Shown: positions 8,289-16,513 of the stretch, in pieces
How the letters are laid out: each line of letters begins with the position of its first letter
Position numbering within the stretch: the stretch's first letter is position 1
Source of the DNA: Parabacteroides faecalis
GTDB lineage: Bacteria > Bacteroidota > Bacteroidia > Bacteroidales > Tannerellaceae
Reading direction: 5' to 3'
NCBI RefSeq assembly: GCF_022809355.1
Contig: NZ_JAKZMM010000039.1
Coordinates: 1 to 37,658, forward strand
Length of the DNA stretch: 37,658 bases
Notes under the pieces: model-generated
Told to the model about the DNA's origin: nothing
What the model saw: only the letters and a program-made list of their open reading frames with translations
Database searches by the model: none
Translations under genes and position numbers: made by a program

Positions 8289-8669
8289 CTAATTGTTCAC
8301 TCTCCGGCCATTATATGGGGAGAGCGAAAAGAAAATGTTGACAGGCTGTCTGTTGTTCATGGTCAGCCTGCCCATGACAAACCGCCTGAAAGCCATACAT
8401 TCCTTAGTCCGCAGTCGGAAGGCGATGGTAATCACCATTTCAAGGCTGTACACATCGTAGCTTATCCCGTTGTCTTGCCTGATGTAGCGCATGGTATCGC
8501 TTTCAAACAGTTCCATATTCTTGTAGATGGCATGTACAGCCCTGCGGATGTCGCATCCGAATACATTGAACGCATCGGACATTTCCTGTTGTGTCATCCA
8601 GACGGGAACAGTCGGCATCGTGACCGTTCCGTTTTCAGTGATTGTGATAATTCCACGTTCCATTGTCAT
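8289..8669 (-). CDS. RhuM-like HTH protein
   Basis: The 126-residue protein has VWMTQQEMSDAFNVFGCDIRRAVHAIYKNMELF followed by a YSLEMVITIAFRLRTKECMAFRRFVMGRL segment. This is the pattern of the N-terminal domain of RhuM-type virulence/phage proteins (an HTH, then a conserved Y-x-L-x-x-I-x-x-x-x-R box). Its ATG overlaps the stop of the upstream integrase by 4 nt, so it is the last gene of the two-integrase operon. A second ATG two codons on is an alternative start. It may be a DNA-binding accessory factor of integration; nothing shows this directly. Confidence 0.65.
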   Translation of the reverse strand: MTMERGIITITENGTVTMPTVPVWMTQQEMSDAFNVFGCDIRRAVHAIYKNMELFESDTMRYIRQDNGISYDVYSLEMVITIAFRLRTKECMAFRRFVMGRLTMNNRQPVNIFFSLSPYNGRRVNN

Positions 8670-9913
8670 TCCTCCTTATCCGTTAAGATGTCCTTTGTTT
8701 TCTTTTCCCTTGACGCACCTGTTCCGTAGGCACGTCTGAAAGCCATCAGATTGTCCATGTCCTTTGAAATCTTCTTGTCCGTTACTTCCGCATACCGTTG
8801 GGTGGTTTTTATGCCGGAGTGCCCCATCATCTTGGCGATGCTCTCTATTGGTATTCCCTCCGAAATCAAAAAAGTTCCGAAGGAGTGCCTGCTTTGATGG
8901 TAGGACAAGTTTTCCTTCCGCCCTATCGCCACGCCCAGTTCGTGTATCTCGAACCACATCTCGTCACGGCTTGGAAGCGGGAACACGGGCCTGGTGTCGT
9001 CCGTGGTGTTGTAGAGGTCGAGTATCTGTTCCGCTATCGGGTGCAAGGGGATGAACGCCTCCACGTTGGTCTTCTTCCGGTTGATGCGGATGTAACGCCT
9101 GCCGTCCGCCGTCCTGCCGATATGGTGCGGATGGAGCAACATGATGTCCACATACGCCAGACCGGTGAACGTCGAAAACAGGAATGCCCTCCGGCCCAGT
9201 TCCTGCAAGGGGTCAAGCATGGGTGTTTCGAGGATGGTTTTCAATTCCGCACGGCTGATGTGCCTGTGCTTCGGTGCGGGCTTCTTCTCGTATTCCATGT
9301 CCTCCAACGGGTTGGCACGGAGTATCTCATAGTCCACGGCAAGGTACACCAGTTTGCTCAGCCAGCAGAGGCACTTGTTGATTTGCTGTGCGCTGAAATT
9401 CTTGTTGCGCTTCATGAACGCCTTGTAGGAACTGCCGAAGTCCTCCGTGATGTCGGTGAACTCGATGTCCTCCTTGCCCAACGAGGTGAGGTATTCTTTC
9501 AGGTATTTCTGGTAATACCCCGAATGGCGGTATGTGGACGTGGAGTTTATCTCCTTTGAACGGGCAAGCAGCCGTTCACGTTCCCTTTCGCCCATCTGTA
9601 ACAGCTTGGTGGGGATAACTGCTCTTTTCGCCAATGTGTTTTTCAGCAGTTCGGCGCTCACCACGTTCTGTTTCTTCAACGAGTCCTCATAGGCAAGCTC
9701 AACGGATTTGCGGAACTCCTGCAAGCGGTTGTTCTCTCTGACGGTGCGGATTACGCCCGTCTTGTTGTTCCAGTCCTCCGGCCTGCAATAGATGCCCGTT
9801 GCCATCGTGGAACTCTTGCCGTCTATGGTGATGCGGCACAGGACGGCGGTCGTGCCGTCAGCTTTCACTTTGCTTCGGTTGATATACGGTAATATGGAAA
9901 ATGTACTGCGCAT
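8666..9913 (-). CDS. Tyrosine recombinase (integrase), downstream copy
   Basis: A 415-residue integrase with an arm-binding N-terminus, a SAM-like core-binding domain (about 120-205) and a catalytic domain. Catalytic residues are K280/K281 in the beta-hairpin, H339-x-x-R342-H343, H365 and nucleophile Y374. The first Arg of the R-K-H-R-H-Y set is replaced by A253 in TGLAYVD. Loss of that Arg is known from IntDOT, so it is not a sign of decay. It follows a second integrase by 35 nt and overlaps the RhuM-like gene by 4 nt. The C-terminal tail beyond Tyr is long and charged. Whether the two integrases act together or on separate sites is not known. Confidence 0.9.
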   Translation of the reverse strand: MRSTFSILPYINRSKVKADGTTAVLCRITIDGKSSTMATGIYCRPEDWNNKTGVIRTVRENNRLQEFRKSVELAYEDSLKKQNVVSAELLKNTLAKRAVIPTKLLQMGERERERLLARSKEINSTSTYRHSGYYQKYLKEYLTSLGKEDIEFTDITEDFGSSYKAFMKRNKNFSAQQINKCLCWLSKLVYLAVDYEILRANPLEDMEYEKKPAPKHRHISRAELKTILETPMLDPLQELGRRAFLFSTFTGLAYVDIMLLHPHHIGRTADGRRYIRINRKKTNVEAFIPLHPIAEQILDLYNTTDDTRPVFPLPSRDEMWFEIHELGVAIGRKENLSYHQSRHSFGTFLISEGIPIESIAKMMGHSGIKTTQRYAEVTDKKISKDMDNLMAFRRAYGTGASREKKTKDILTDKEE

Positions 9914-9948
9914 AGATGTATTGTTTTTAAATTGCTGATTTTAATTGG

Positions 9949-11178
9949 TTACAAAACAAGTTTCAAGTCTTTGGTCGCTTCGATGTATTTGTCCATGTCC
10001 TCAAATAGCTTCTTCGGGGTGACACGGGCATAGACCTGCGTGGTCTGGATGTCGGAATGGCCCAGCATCCGGCTGATGGTTTCAATCGGCACTCCGGCCT
10101 CCAGCGTAATCAGCGAGGCGAACGAGTGACGTGCCTGATGATAGCACAAGGTACTGCTCACCCCTGCAAGAACGGCGAGCGATTTCATGTGTCGGCGGAG
10201 GTTTGGATGGTATATTATCGGGAACAGCGTCGGGCGGTTGTCGTCATGGTATTTCTCTATCAGGGCGAGTGCTTCGGGCAGCAACTTCACGCTTGCCCGA
10301 AGCTCGTTCTTCTTGCGGCGATATTTCAGCCAGAGGCTCCCATCGTCGTCCGTGTAGAGGTTCTCACGGGTGACGCTCACCACATCCGCATAGGCGGTTC
10401 CCGTATAGCAGGCAAACAGGAAAAGGTCGCGGACGAGTATGTGTGTGGTGCGCCATGCGGGTATCTCCACATCACGGATTTTCTCGAAGTCCTCGCGGCT
10501 CAACGCCCTCGGTGTCCGCTCTGTCTTTTGAGGCAGAGTGAAATTGGCAAAATGGCATCTTTCCGCATATCCCTCCTTATAGGCTATGCGGCATACTTTT
10601 TTCAAGATGGCGAGGTAATGGCGCACCGTGTCCACTGCCAAGCCTTTCACGTCCATCACATAGTTCTGGTAATCGTGGATGAACTGTTCGGTAAGCTGCC
10701 CGAAAGCGATGTCCTTCGTCTTTAACTGCCACGGGATGAACTCGCCCAACGTCTTTCTCATGTAGTAATAGCCGGGATAAGTGCCTTTGGCACGGTCTAT
10801 CCCGATACGAGCCTTCAAGTCCTCGCAGATGCGGTCGGTCATCCGAAGCAGCGTCATCTGCGTTTCAATGCTGCCTTGGAACAAGTCCTTGACCGCCGTC
10901 GCGTCAAAGTCCCGCTCGCGCTCCACCAGCGTGTCGAACGCCGCATTGACCGCAAGCAGCAGCTTGTCCAGTTTTGCGTTGGTTTCCACCGCCTCGCGGC
11001 TCTTGCCGTCCAGACGGCTTTCTCGCGCGTTCCACAAATCCGGCCTGCACGACAGCTTGCATCCGAACTGCGCCATCGTACGGTTCACTGTGATACGACC
11101 CATTATCGGGGCTTTGCCCGACTTGTCCGTTCCGCTCTTTTTCAGGTAGAGCAGCACCTTGAATTTTTCTACTTTCAT
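9949..11178 (-). CDS. Tyrosine recombinase (integrase), upstream copy, IntDOT-like
   Basis: The 409-residue length is close to IntDOT. The catalytic set is K288/K289 (RRKK), H347-x-x-R350-H351, H374 and Y383. The canonical first Arg is A262 in TGTAYAD, as expected for this subfamily. It is the first gene of the integrase operon and lies nearest the element end, with a TAATTTTG -7 box directly upstream. It probably catalyses integration and excision of the conjugative element. Together with the second integrase it forms a tandem module. Family assignment is secure; the attachment site is discussed at 11291-11631. Confidence 0.9.
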   Translation of the reverse strand: MKVEKFKVLLYLKKSGTDKSGKAPIMGRITVNRTMAQFGCKLSCRPDLWNARESRLDGKSREAVETNAKLDKLLLAVNAAFDTLVERERDFDATAVKDLFQGSIETQMTLLRMTDRICEDLKARIGIDRAKGTYPGYYYMRKTLGEFIPWQLKTKDIAFGQLTEQFIHDYQNYVMDVKGLAVDTVRHYLAILKKVCRIAYKEGYAERCHFANFTLPQKTERTPRALSREDFEKIRDVEIPAWRTTHILVRDLFLFACYTGTAYADVVSVTRENLYTDDDGSLWLKYRRKKNELRASVKLLPEALALIEKYHDDNRPTLFPIIYHPNLRRHMKSLAVLAGVSSTLCYHQARHSFASLITLEAGVPIETISRMLGHSDIQTTQVYARVTPKKLFEDMDKYIEATKDLKLVL

Positions 11179-11179
11179 A

Positions 11180-11220
11180 CGCTTACTGTTTTTGTTGCAA
11201 AATTAACTTATGAGTAAGCG
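11180..11220 (-). promoter_or_regulatory. Integrase promoter inside an inverted repeat
   Basis: The minus strand has TAATTTTG (plus coordinates 11198-11205), a perfect TAnnTTTG -7 box, about 20 nt before the integrase ATG. It is framed by CGCTTAC (11180-11186) and GTAAGCG (11214-11220), a perfect 7-bp inverted repeat that could be an operator. Confidence 0.5.
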
Positions 11221-11290
11221 TCCATTGATTTGCAGAACGGTGCGTATCAGCGCAATCGGCACGGGCGTACAACAATTTCATTTTCCGTGC

Positions 11291-11339
11291 GTTACCTGTC
11301 CTTGCTTCGGTAACTGACAGCTAACGGCTTGGTAACTGA
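11291..11339. repeat. GGTAAC repeats near the element end
   Basis: GGTAACTGA occurs at 11309-11317 and 11331-11339, 22 bp apart, and the inverted form GTTACC lies at 11291-11296. Repeats phased like this beside an integrase are typical of arm-type or accessory-factor sites; the role is inferred. Confidence 0.4.
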
Positions 11340-11463
11340 AATGGTGCAATATTCCGCACTCCGTTGCGTTTCCGACATTTGGCAGAATAATGAAAAACCG
11401 CTCATTTCAAACGGGTTACGTTTTGTCGTCACTTGTTTGCTGACGGGTGCTTTGTGGGTGCTG

Positions 11464-11631
11464 TTCCACTGCTTCCGGCATACTTTTGCAACCCTCCAGA
11501 TTGCAGCAGGAACGGACATCTACACAGTAAGCAAAATGCTTACTCACCGTAATGTCTCGACAACTCAGATTTATGCGGAGCTTGTCAGTGAGAAGAAACG
11601 GGAATCCGCCAACAAAATCTCATTAAAGTAA
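11464..11631 (+). pseudogene. Tyrosine recombinase C-terminal fragment
   Basis: From 11464 the frame encodes [18 protein letters not shown], then [22 protein letters not shown] and a [11 protein letters not shown] tail. This is the HxxRH box, the second H and the Tyr of a catalytic domain, without the first half of the enzyme. Sequence before about 11464 does not resemble an integrase, whereas the related broken gene at 15416-16100 continues further upstream. The simplest reading is that the conjugative element joins the older DNA here and has cut the gene, or that the gene was already truncated. The fragment cannot be active alone. The stop is TAA at 11629-11631. Confidence 0.8.
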
Positions 11632-12065
11632 TATTTCATAACAAACATCTTAATTTCATAATTAAAAGCCGAGAACACTGCATTTAATTACAAATTTCTA
11701 CTCATTTTTTAGGATGATATTTACAGTTGTTATGCTTTTATTTTCATGTTCGGTTTATTTGGCGAATTTGAGAGGGTAATCCCAAAGCCATATGATATGG
11801 TTCAAAGGGTACCCTCTTGATATAGCTTACTAGCAATTCTTGATTGGAAACTACTGGCAACGTATAATTGACTTGTGTATTATACTAACTCAATATTAAA
11901 AAGTTGTACATCGGGCAAGTTTTACGCTAACTAAAAAAGAACAAGCCATAATCATTACATACAAAAAGGGGGAATATATGTGCTTTGGCCTGAAGTGGTG
12001 ATTTGCCACCAATAGCATTCTGATGCCCCATGTATTTACAATGATTATAACAGCATCTTACATTA
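11632..12065. other. AT-rich intergenic region with inverted repeats
   Basis: No gene is supported; a 60-codon frame on the minus strand at 11927-12109 overlaps the end of hamB and has no recognisable content. ATAATCATT (11948-11956) and AATGATTAT (12040-12048) form a 9-bp inverted repeat enclosing a small TGGT/ACCA hairpin near 11996-12011. This could be a folded RNA tail of the hamAB transcript or a decayed terminal repeat. Confidence 0.45.
11771..11817. repeat. Near-symmetrical hairpin
   Basis: AGAGGGTA (11771-11778) pairs with TACCCTCT (11810-11817). CCC at 11781 pairs with GGG at 11807, and CCATAT/ATATGG forms the tip. No U-run follows, so an ordinary terminator is not clear. It lies 140 nt past the integrase fragment. 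Confidence 0.55.
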
Positions 12066-14168
12066 CTAACTAATACCAGAATAAAAATACTTAAGAATAA
12101 ACTTTTCAAATTGGTGAATATCTTGTATACTTTCTGTCAATTTGTCGTAGCCAATTTTCTTAAATTCCTCTATTATATCAGAAACCTCCATCTCATCGTT
12201 TTCAAGATCTATTAAACCTGAATTTTGAATTTTTCTACTTAAAGTTCTAGGCAGTCCATACTCCTCTAATTGATATACAAGCTTAGGAAGGAAAGCATTT
12301 GCTGCTTTAGCGAGAAACAAAGATATATCAGGAGTATCTGGATAGATTAATCTTTTAAGTATGCTAATAACATTCAGAATAGAACAAAGATTGAATGACA
12401 TATAACGTTCTGCATGAAATAAATCTTCCTGACTAAATTCATAACCATCTTTCACTAACTCTCCATGTATTTCAGCCATAGATTTTTGCCAGTTTTGAGG
12501 AAATTTCCATATAGCAATTTTCATCAATCCTTTCATATTATCTCCAAGCATATCTGCTACATCAGAAATAGGATTACGCCAATAGTATGAATTCGTAGAT
12601 GCCAATGATTCAAATCCATTAGGCCAATTGCGATTTTCTTTAATTTTGCCAACTAAAAAACGCAGTTGACTCGGCTTACATAACTTTATCAATGAATTAT
12701 TCCTTATCTTATTGAAAACATCTTTACCAAGTGTTTCTGACATATATGATTCATATTCTTTTATCTGATTATTTTGTTCATCATTAATTTCCACTCCAGG
12801 ATTTTCAGAATCAAGCATTTCTACTACATCTTCTGGGAATTCAATATCTAAAATAGTATTCTCTTGAGCTGGAGGTTCTTCTAGCAAATATACTTTACCT
12901 ACAAAGTATTTCAACATACGGCCTGCTCTGCCTATGATATTACGATATGTAAAATAGTCAAATTTGCGATTACCATTTTTATTTGACCACACTACAACTT
13001 GTTCTGCTTGGGTATTAACACCCTCTATTATAGAAGAAGTTGAAACTATAGTGTCAATGCCATTTCTAAGTTCAAACAGTTTTACTTGAATCTGGCTCAA
13101 TGACCTATGCATTCTACCATTATGAACACCAACACCAATTCTACTCAAATTGCACAAAGAAAAAGATTCGCCATAATTTATTCTAAGCCAATCGTAAAAG
13201 TTGTTCAATAAATCATTTTCTTTGTTTGGCATATTGTTGGTGAGCAGTTTAGAAATAGTATTTATATTATCATAGCTTCCTGCATATACTAAAGTTTTAG
13301 TTTTATGTTTTCTTAAAATGTCTAGCAATTTTGTTGCTTTAAAGTCGTTTTTGTTTTCATCAATCCCCATCTTCTCATAGACTTTGCTAGCCATAGTTAT
13401 TACAGTTTTAAAATCTGTAAAACGCATAAACTGCATACCCTTAGTGAACACATTTTCTTTGATATTATGGATATTAGGAGCGAGATAATACTTTTGTTTC
13501 GCTATCTTGCCAAGTTCAATCATTGCGCTTAGTAGAGAAGTGCTACGCGAATCATCAAATGAAGAACTTGCCTTGTAAAATTCATCCACAATGAGCATAT
13601 CAATACTTTCAAACTTACCTACATATGCAAAACTACGCTCCTGTGGTAGTATTAATATATTACGTTCTCTAAGGGTCGCGTCAGTGGTAGTAATAATTTT
13701 ATACATTCCTGAAAACTTATGCTCAATCCTTCTACGAGTTTCATCTGCTAAAGCTATTGTAGGGACAATAATAACCACATTATCAGGCTTACGAATAGAA
13801 ATAAAAGCATCAATGATGAAACTTTTACCAAAACTAGTAGGAGCACTAAGTGCAATATTATCACCTGCCAACAATCGTTTTAAAACTCTCGACTGAGCAC
13901 TGTGAAGCGTCTTTTGTTCGCCACCGCCAAGATCTGTTTTATAAGCCTCAAATACAGCTTGTTCTTGCCATGATGCTGTATTTTTATCAATATAAGGGAA
14001 CAGACCAACTTCTCTTATAAAATGGTTGACCATAGGAGAGTATTCTTTGCCTTCACGATTCAGTCTATCAAGCAATTTTATTACCTCTGTACGAGCTGTA
14101 TCCATTTGACTGTTTAGGATCAGTTCGTTGATATTATAACAGATATCAAAAACTTCACTTTCAAGCAT
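12066..14168 (-). CDS. hamB: Hachiman helicase HamB
   Basis: The 700-residue SF2 helicase has motif I APTSFGKS (109-116), motif II VDEFY (194-198; DEFY instead of DEAD/DEAH), motif V TSSIIEGVN (about 377-385) and motif VI NIIGRAGR (410-417). A long C-terminal helical region follows, as in Ski2-like helicases. It overlaps by 8 nt with a DUF1837-type nuclease gene, the diagnostic HamA-HamB arrangement of the Hachiman antiphage system. In that system the helicase senses damaged or invading DNA and releases the bound nuclease to degrade DNA nonspecifically. Length and motifs are complete, so the system looks intact. The gene is AT-rich compared with the integrase block to its left. Confidence 0.9.
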   Translation of the reverse strand: MLESEVFDICYNINELILNSQMDTARTEVIKLLDRLNREGKEYSPMVNHFIREVGLFPYIDKNTASWQEQAVFEAYKTDLGGGEQKTLHSAQSRVLKRLLAGDNIALSAPTSFGKSFIIDAFISIRKPDNVVIIVPTIALADETRRRIEHKFSGMYKIITTTDATLRERNILILPQERSFAYVGKFESIDMLIVDEFYKASSSFDDSRSTSLLSAMIELGKIAKQKYYLAPNIHNIKENVFTKGMQFMRFTDFKTVITMASKVYEKMGIDENKNDFKATKLLDILRKHKTKTLVYAGSYDNINTISKLLTNNMPNKENDLLNNFYDWLRINYGESFSLCNLSRIGVGVHNGRMHRSLSQIQVKLFELRNGIDTIVSTSSIIEGVNTQAEQVVVWSNKNGNRKFDYFTYRNIIGRAGRMLKYFVGKVYLLEEPPAQENTILDIEFPEDVVEMLDSENPGVEINDEQNNQIKEYESYMSETLGKDVFNKIRNNSLIKLCKPSQLRFLVGKIKENRNWPNGFESLASTNSYYWRNPISDVADMLGDNMKGLMKIAIWKFPQNWQKSMAEIHGELVKDGYEFSQEDLFHAERYMSFNLCSILNVISILKRLIYPDTPDISLFLAKAANAFLPKLVYQLEEYGLPRTLSRKIQNSGLIDLENDEMEVSDIIEEFKKIGYDKLTESIQDIHQFEKFILKYFYSGIS

Positions 14169-15102
14169 CTTGTTTTATTTGATTAGCGCGTTTAACAAAC
14201 CAGTTTACAATATTCTCTTTATTAGGCACAGGAAACAGTATGAGATGAAACATTATTTTTTCAAAACCATATACACCTTCTTTCTTCTGCTTATTATTAT
14301 GCGACATAAAAAATCTCTCAGCTCTATTTAGATGATAATGTTTTATTTCTTCAAGATATTCAGGTGATAATTCTCTAGCTCCTTTAGTTATACTACATTC
14401 ATGTAACAACATAATAGGAACATGTAGCCTTTTTTTTACCTCGTCTATCGATACATCATGACGAAGTACTTCTTTTACTTTTTTTCTTATGTCTGGGTTA
14501 TTAATTACATACTCTAAATCCTTAATATTTGTTATTATTGAGTTTTCCTTCTTTATCTTTTCCGTGCCGAGCGCTTCAAACACTGAATTGATAGGGTCAT
14601 ATAACCTTTCATCTATGATATCATTAAAGAATTTGGCTTCACCAAGCCACAACGTAAAATCCATTTTATCTTCATCAATAACAATATGTACGCTATCGGC
14701 TCCTTTTGCGTTATCATTAGAATTTTGCTTATAGAATATTTTAGGTACCACAGGTAATGCATTGTAATGATAGCGCATTATCCCATAGAGTACTATTTCG
14801 GCAATTTCACTGCCTTGGCCATTCTCACAATCAACCAATCTGAGATTCATTATTGAGCGAGTTATCTGCGTGTATGGATCAATTGTACAAATATTTTCTC
14901 TTTCATCTGCAGATAAACCTGTTTGTGCTATATTGTTCATGACAAACTGGCGAAAAAGATCTTCACGCCACTTCCCATCTTCAAAGCCATTAACCACAGA
15001 CAGCAAAAAATCATTTTTGTCAAAGTCAGACTTCTTTGACCTTGATTCGATATCTGCCAGGCAGGTATTTACAACTATATCGAAGTTCTTTATTTTATCC
15101 AT
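14161..15102 (-). CDS. hamA: Hachiman nuclease HamA (DUF1837)
   Basis: The 313-residue protein fits the DUF1837 pattern. Acidic residues lie in GSEIAEIVLYGIM (E99/E102), then GADSVHI (D136) and LWLGEAKFF (E155-x-K157), which together form a PD-(D/E)xK-type nuclease site. It is the DNase effector held inactive by HamB in Hachiman defence. It comes first in the operon, with HamB overlapping its end by 8 nt, and a TAATTTTG -7 box lies 57-64 nt before the ATG. All predicted catalytic residues are present. The pair lies between two broken tyrosine recombinase genes, a typical mobile-island setting. Confidence 0.9.
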   Translation of the reverse strand: MDKIKNFDIVVNTCLADIESRSKKSDFDKNDFLLSVVNGFEDGKWREDLFRQFVMNNIAQTGLSADERENICTIDPYTQITRSIMNLRLVDCENGQGSEIAEIVLYGIMRYHYNALPVVPKIFYKQNSNDNAKGADSVHIVIDEDKMDFTLWLGEAKFFNDIIDERLYDPINSVFEALGTEKIKKENSIITNIKDLEYVINNPDIRKKVKEVLRHDVSIDEVKKRLHVPIMLLHECSITKGARELSPEYLEEIKHYHLNRAERFFMSHNNKQKKEGVYGFEKIMFHLILFPVPNKENIVNWFVKRANQIKQDA

Positions 15103-15158
15103 AAATTACATTTTAATGGTCTTGATTTTTATCTAAACTACCTTAATAGAATAATCTA

Positions 15159-15166
15159 CAAAATTA
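15159..15166 (-). promoter_or_regulatory. -7 box of the hamAB operon
   Basis: The minus strand reads TAATTTTG, matching TAnnTTTG, with the hamA ATG about 57 nt downstream. A TTTG lies 12 nt upstream of it, closer than the usual -33 position. Confidence 0.5.
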
Positions 15167-15415
15167 ACAATAATTCATCAAACATTTCATTTCCAACGAA
15201 AAACAAATTTATGTTTGGGATTCAGAATAACATTTTAATTATAAAATGGATATAAAATCCTGGTTAGGTTAGAACATATTTTCAGACATATCTCCTTCTC
15301 GTACGCTCTCTCTAAAATTTATACTTAGTTTTCTATCGATACTATCACTTAGAATTTAGAAGAGTATATTTGATGATGCTTGAATGGCTAATAATGGCAT
15401 ATACAAGATAATTGA

Positions 15416-16100
15416 TATTTTACTCAATATCTACTGAACTATGAACAGATCCGTCATCCTAATATCAGCGTTTCGAGAAATTCGGAAGCTGGCTATTTTT
15501 CAACTTTCCCTGCATTACTGAAATTAGCTTATCAAGAGAAGATGCTACGTGAAAATCTGAATGACTTCATAGACAAGATTGAATGGAAAGAAGTCAAAAA
15601 GCAGTATCTTACATTAGCGGAGGTCAAAAAACTGGCCGCTACACCATGCAAAATTCCTGTACTGAAACAAGCTTCATTATTCTCCTGTATGACTGGTCTT
15701 CGCATCAGCGGTATTTTAAACTTACATGGGATAATATCAAAGTTGGTCCCGACAATGGCTATTACATCAGAATTTGCACAGAAAAGACAGAGACGGAAGC
15801 TACTCTCCCCATCAGTAACGAAGAATTGGAACTATGTGGTATTCCTGGTTCAGGCCGCGTATTTAAAGGACTGACCAGAGCTATGACGAATCAGCCTCTC
15901 AAGCAATGGATTTCGGAAGCCGGAATCAAAAAACACATAACTTTCCACTGCTTCCGTCACTCGTATGCCGTCATACAAATCTCTTTAGGCACAGATATTT
16001 ATACAGTATCGAAAATGCTAATGTATCGACAACACAAATTTATGCTGATTTGGTCAATTCCAAGAAGCGAGAGACGGCTAATAAGATTTCATTGAAATAA
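15416..16100 (+). pseudogene. Frameshifted tyrosine recombinase
   Basis: The remains read through three frames. Frame one covers the core-binding domain (from about YLLNYEQIRHPN, then YFSTFPALLKLAYQEK) and TGLRIS with the first catalytic Arg. A single base appears lost near 15724, after which the frame continues LTWDNIKVGPDNGYY to HCFRHSYAVIQISLGTD. A second lesion near 16020, about ten bases, shifts to [27 protein letters not shown] stop at 15413-15415 closes the frame upstream, so the N-terminal arm domain is also gone. The C-terminus is closely similar to the fragment at 11464-11631. Unlike the two intact integrases it keeps the first Arg, so it is another subfamily. Confidence 0.85.
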
Positions 16101-16145
16101 TATAGCTTTTATCTTATCTATAACCTGTTTTATCATAATATAGAG

Positions 16146-16176
16146 TTTGCATAATCTGGCAGAATCAGTATCTTTG
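16146..16176 (+). promoter_or_regulatory. Bacteroides-type promoter of the glutaredoxin-yqiA pair
   Basis: TTTG at 16146-16149 and TATCTTTG at 16169-16176 are separated by 19 nt, the best match in the window to the TTTG/TAnnTTTG promoter. The start codon lies 35 nt downstream. Confidence 0.75.
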
Positions 16177-16211
16177 AAGAAAATTGAGTCTTTAAATGAA
16201 TAACTACAGCT

Positions 16212-16511
16212 ATGATAAAAATATATGGAATGGAAACTTGTCCAGATTGTACGTATGTAGAAGAGCAAGTAAAAGATAATAACCAATATGAAGTCATTGA
16301 TATTGGTCAACACGTAAGAGATTTGAAAGCATTCTTGAGACTAAGAGATCATCATCCGGCCTTAAATGAAGCCAAAAGTGTTGGAGCCGTTGGAATTCCT
16401 TGCTTTGTATTGGAAGACGGTACGGTTACTTTGAATCCAGAAGATGCCGGATTACGTTCACGTCCTATCAACGAAGGAGCAACATGTAATATTGACGGAA
16501 GCGGTTGTTGA
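16212..16511 (+). CDS. Glutaredoxin-like thiol protein
   Basis: A 99-residue thioredoxin-fold protein with the redox box TCPDC (C10 and C13) right after the first strand and the cis-Pro in GIPCF (P63). The length is typical for glutaredoxin-related proteins. It probably reduces or transfers a disulfide or glutathione-like adduct in the cytoplasm. It ends in a CNIDGSGC tail with two extra cysteines, which could bind metal or be redox active. The gene is first in a two-gene operon; the alpha/beta hydrolase follows after 2 nt. Their joint role is not known. Confidence 0.8.
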   Translation: MIKIYGMETCPDCTYVEEQVKDNNQYEVIDIGQHVRDLKAFLRLRDHHPALNEAKSVGAVGIPCFVLEDGTVTLNPEDAGLRSRPINEGATCNIDGSGC

Positions 16512-16513
16512 TT

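Noticed and set aside
8762-9560. Long plus-strand frame opposite the integrase
   Set aside because: It is antisense to an intact integrase and has no recognisable domain.
11927-12109. 60-codon minus-strand frame beginning with a hydrophobic stretch
   Set aside because: It overlaps the end of hamB, holds the inverted repeat described there, and shows no conserved content after the hydrophobic start.
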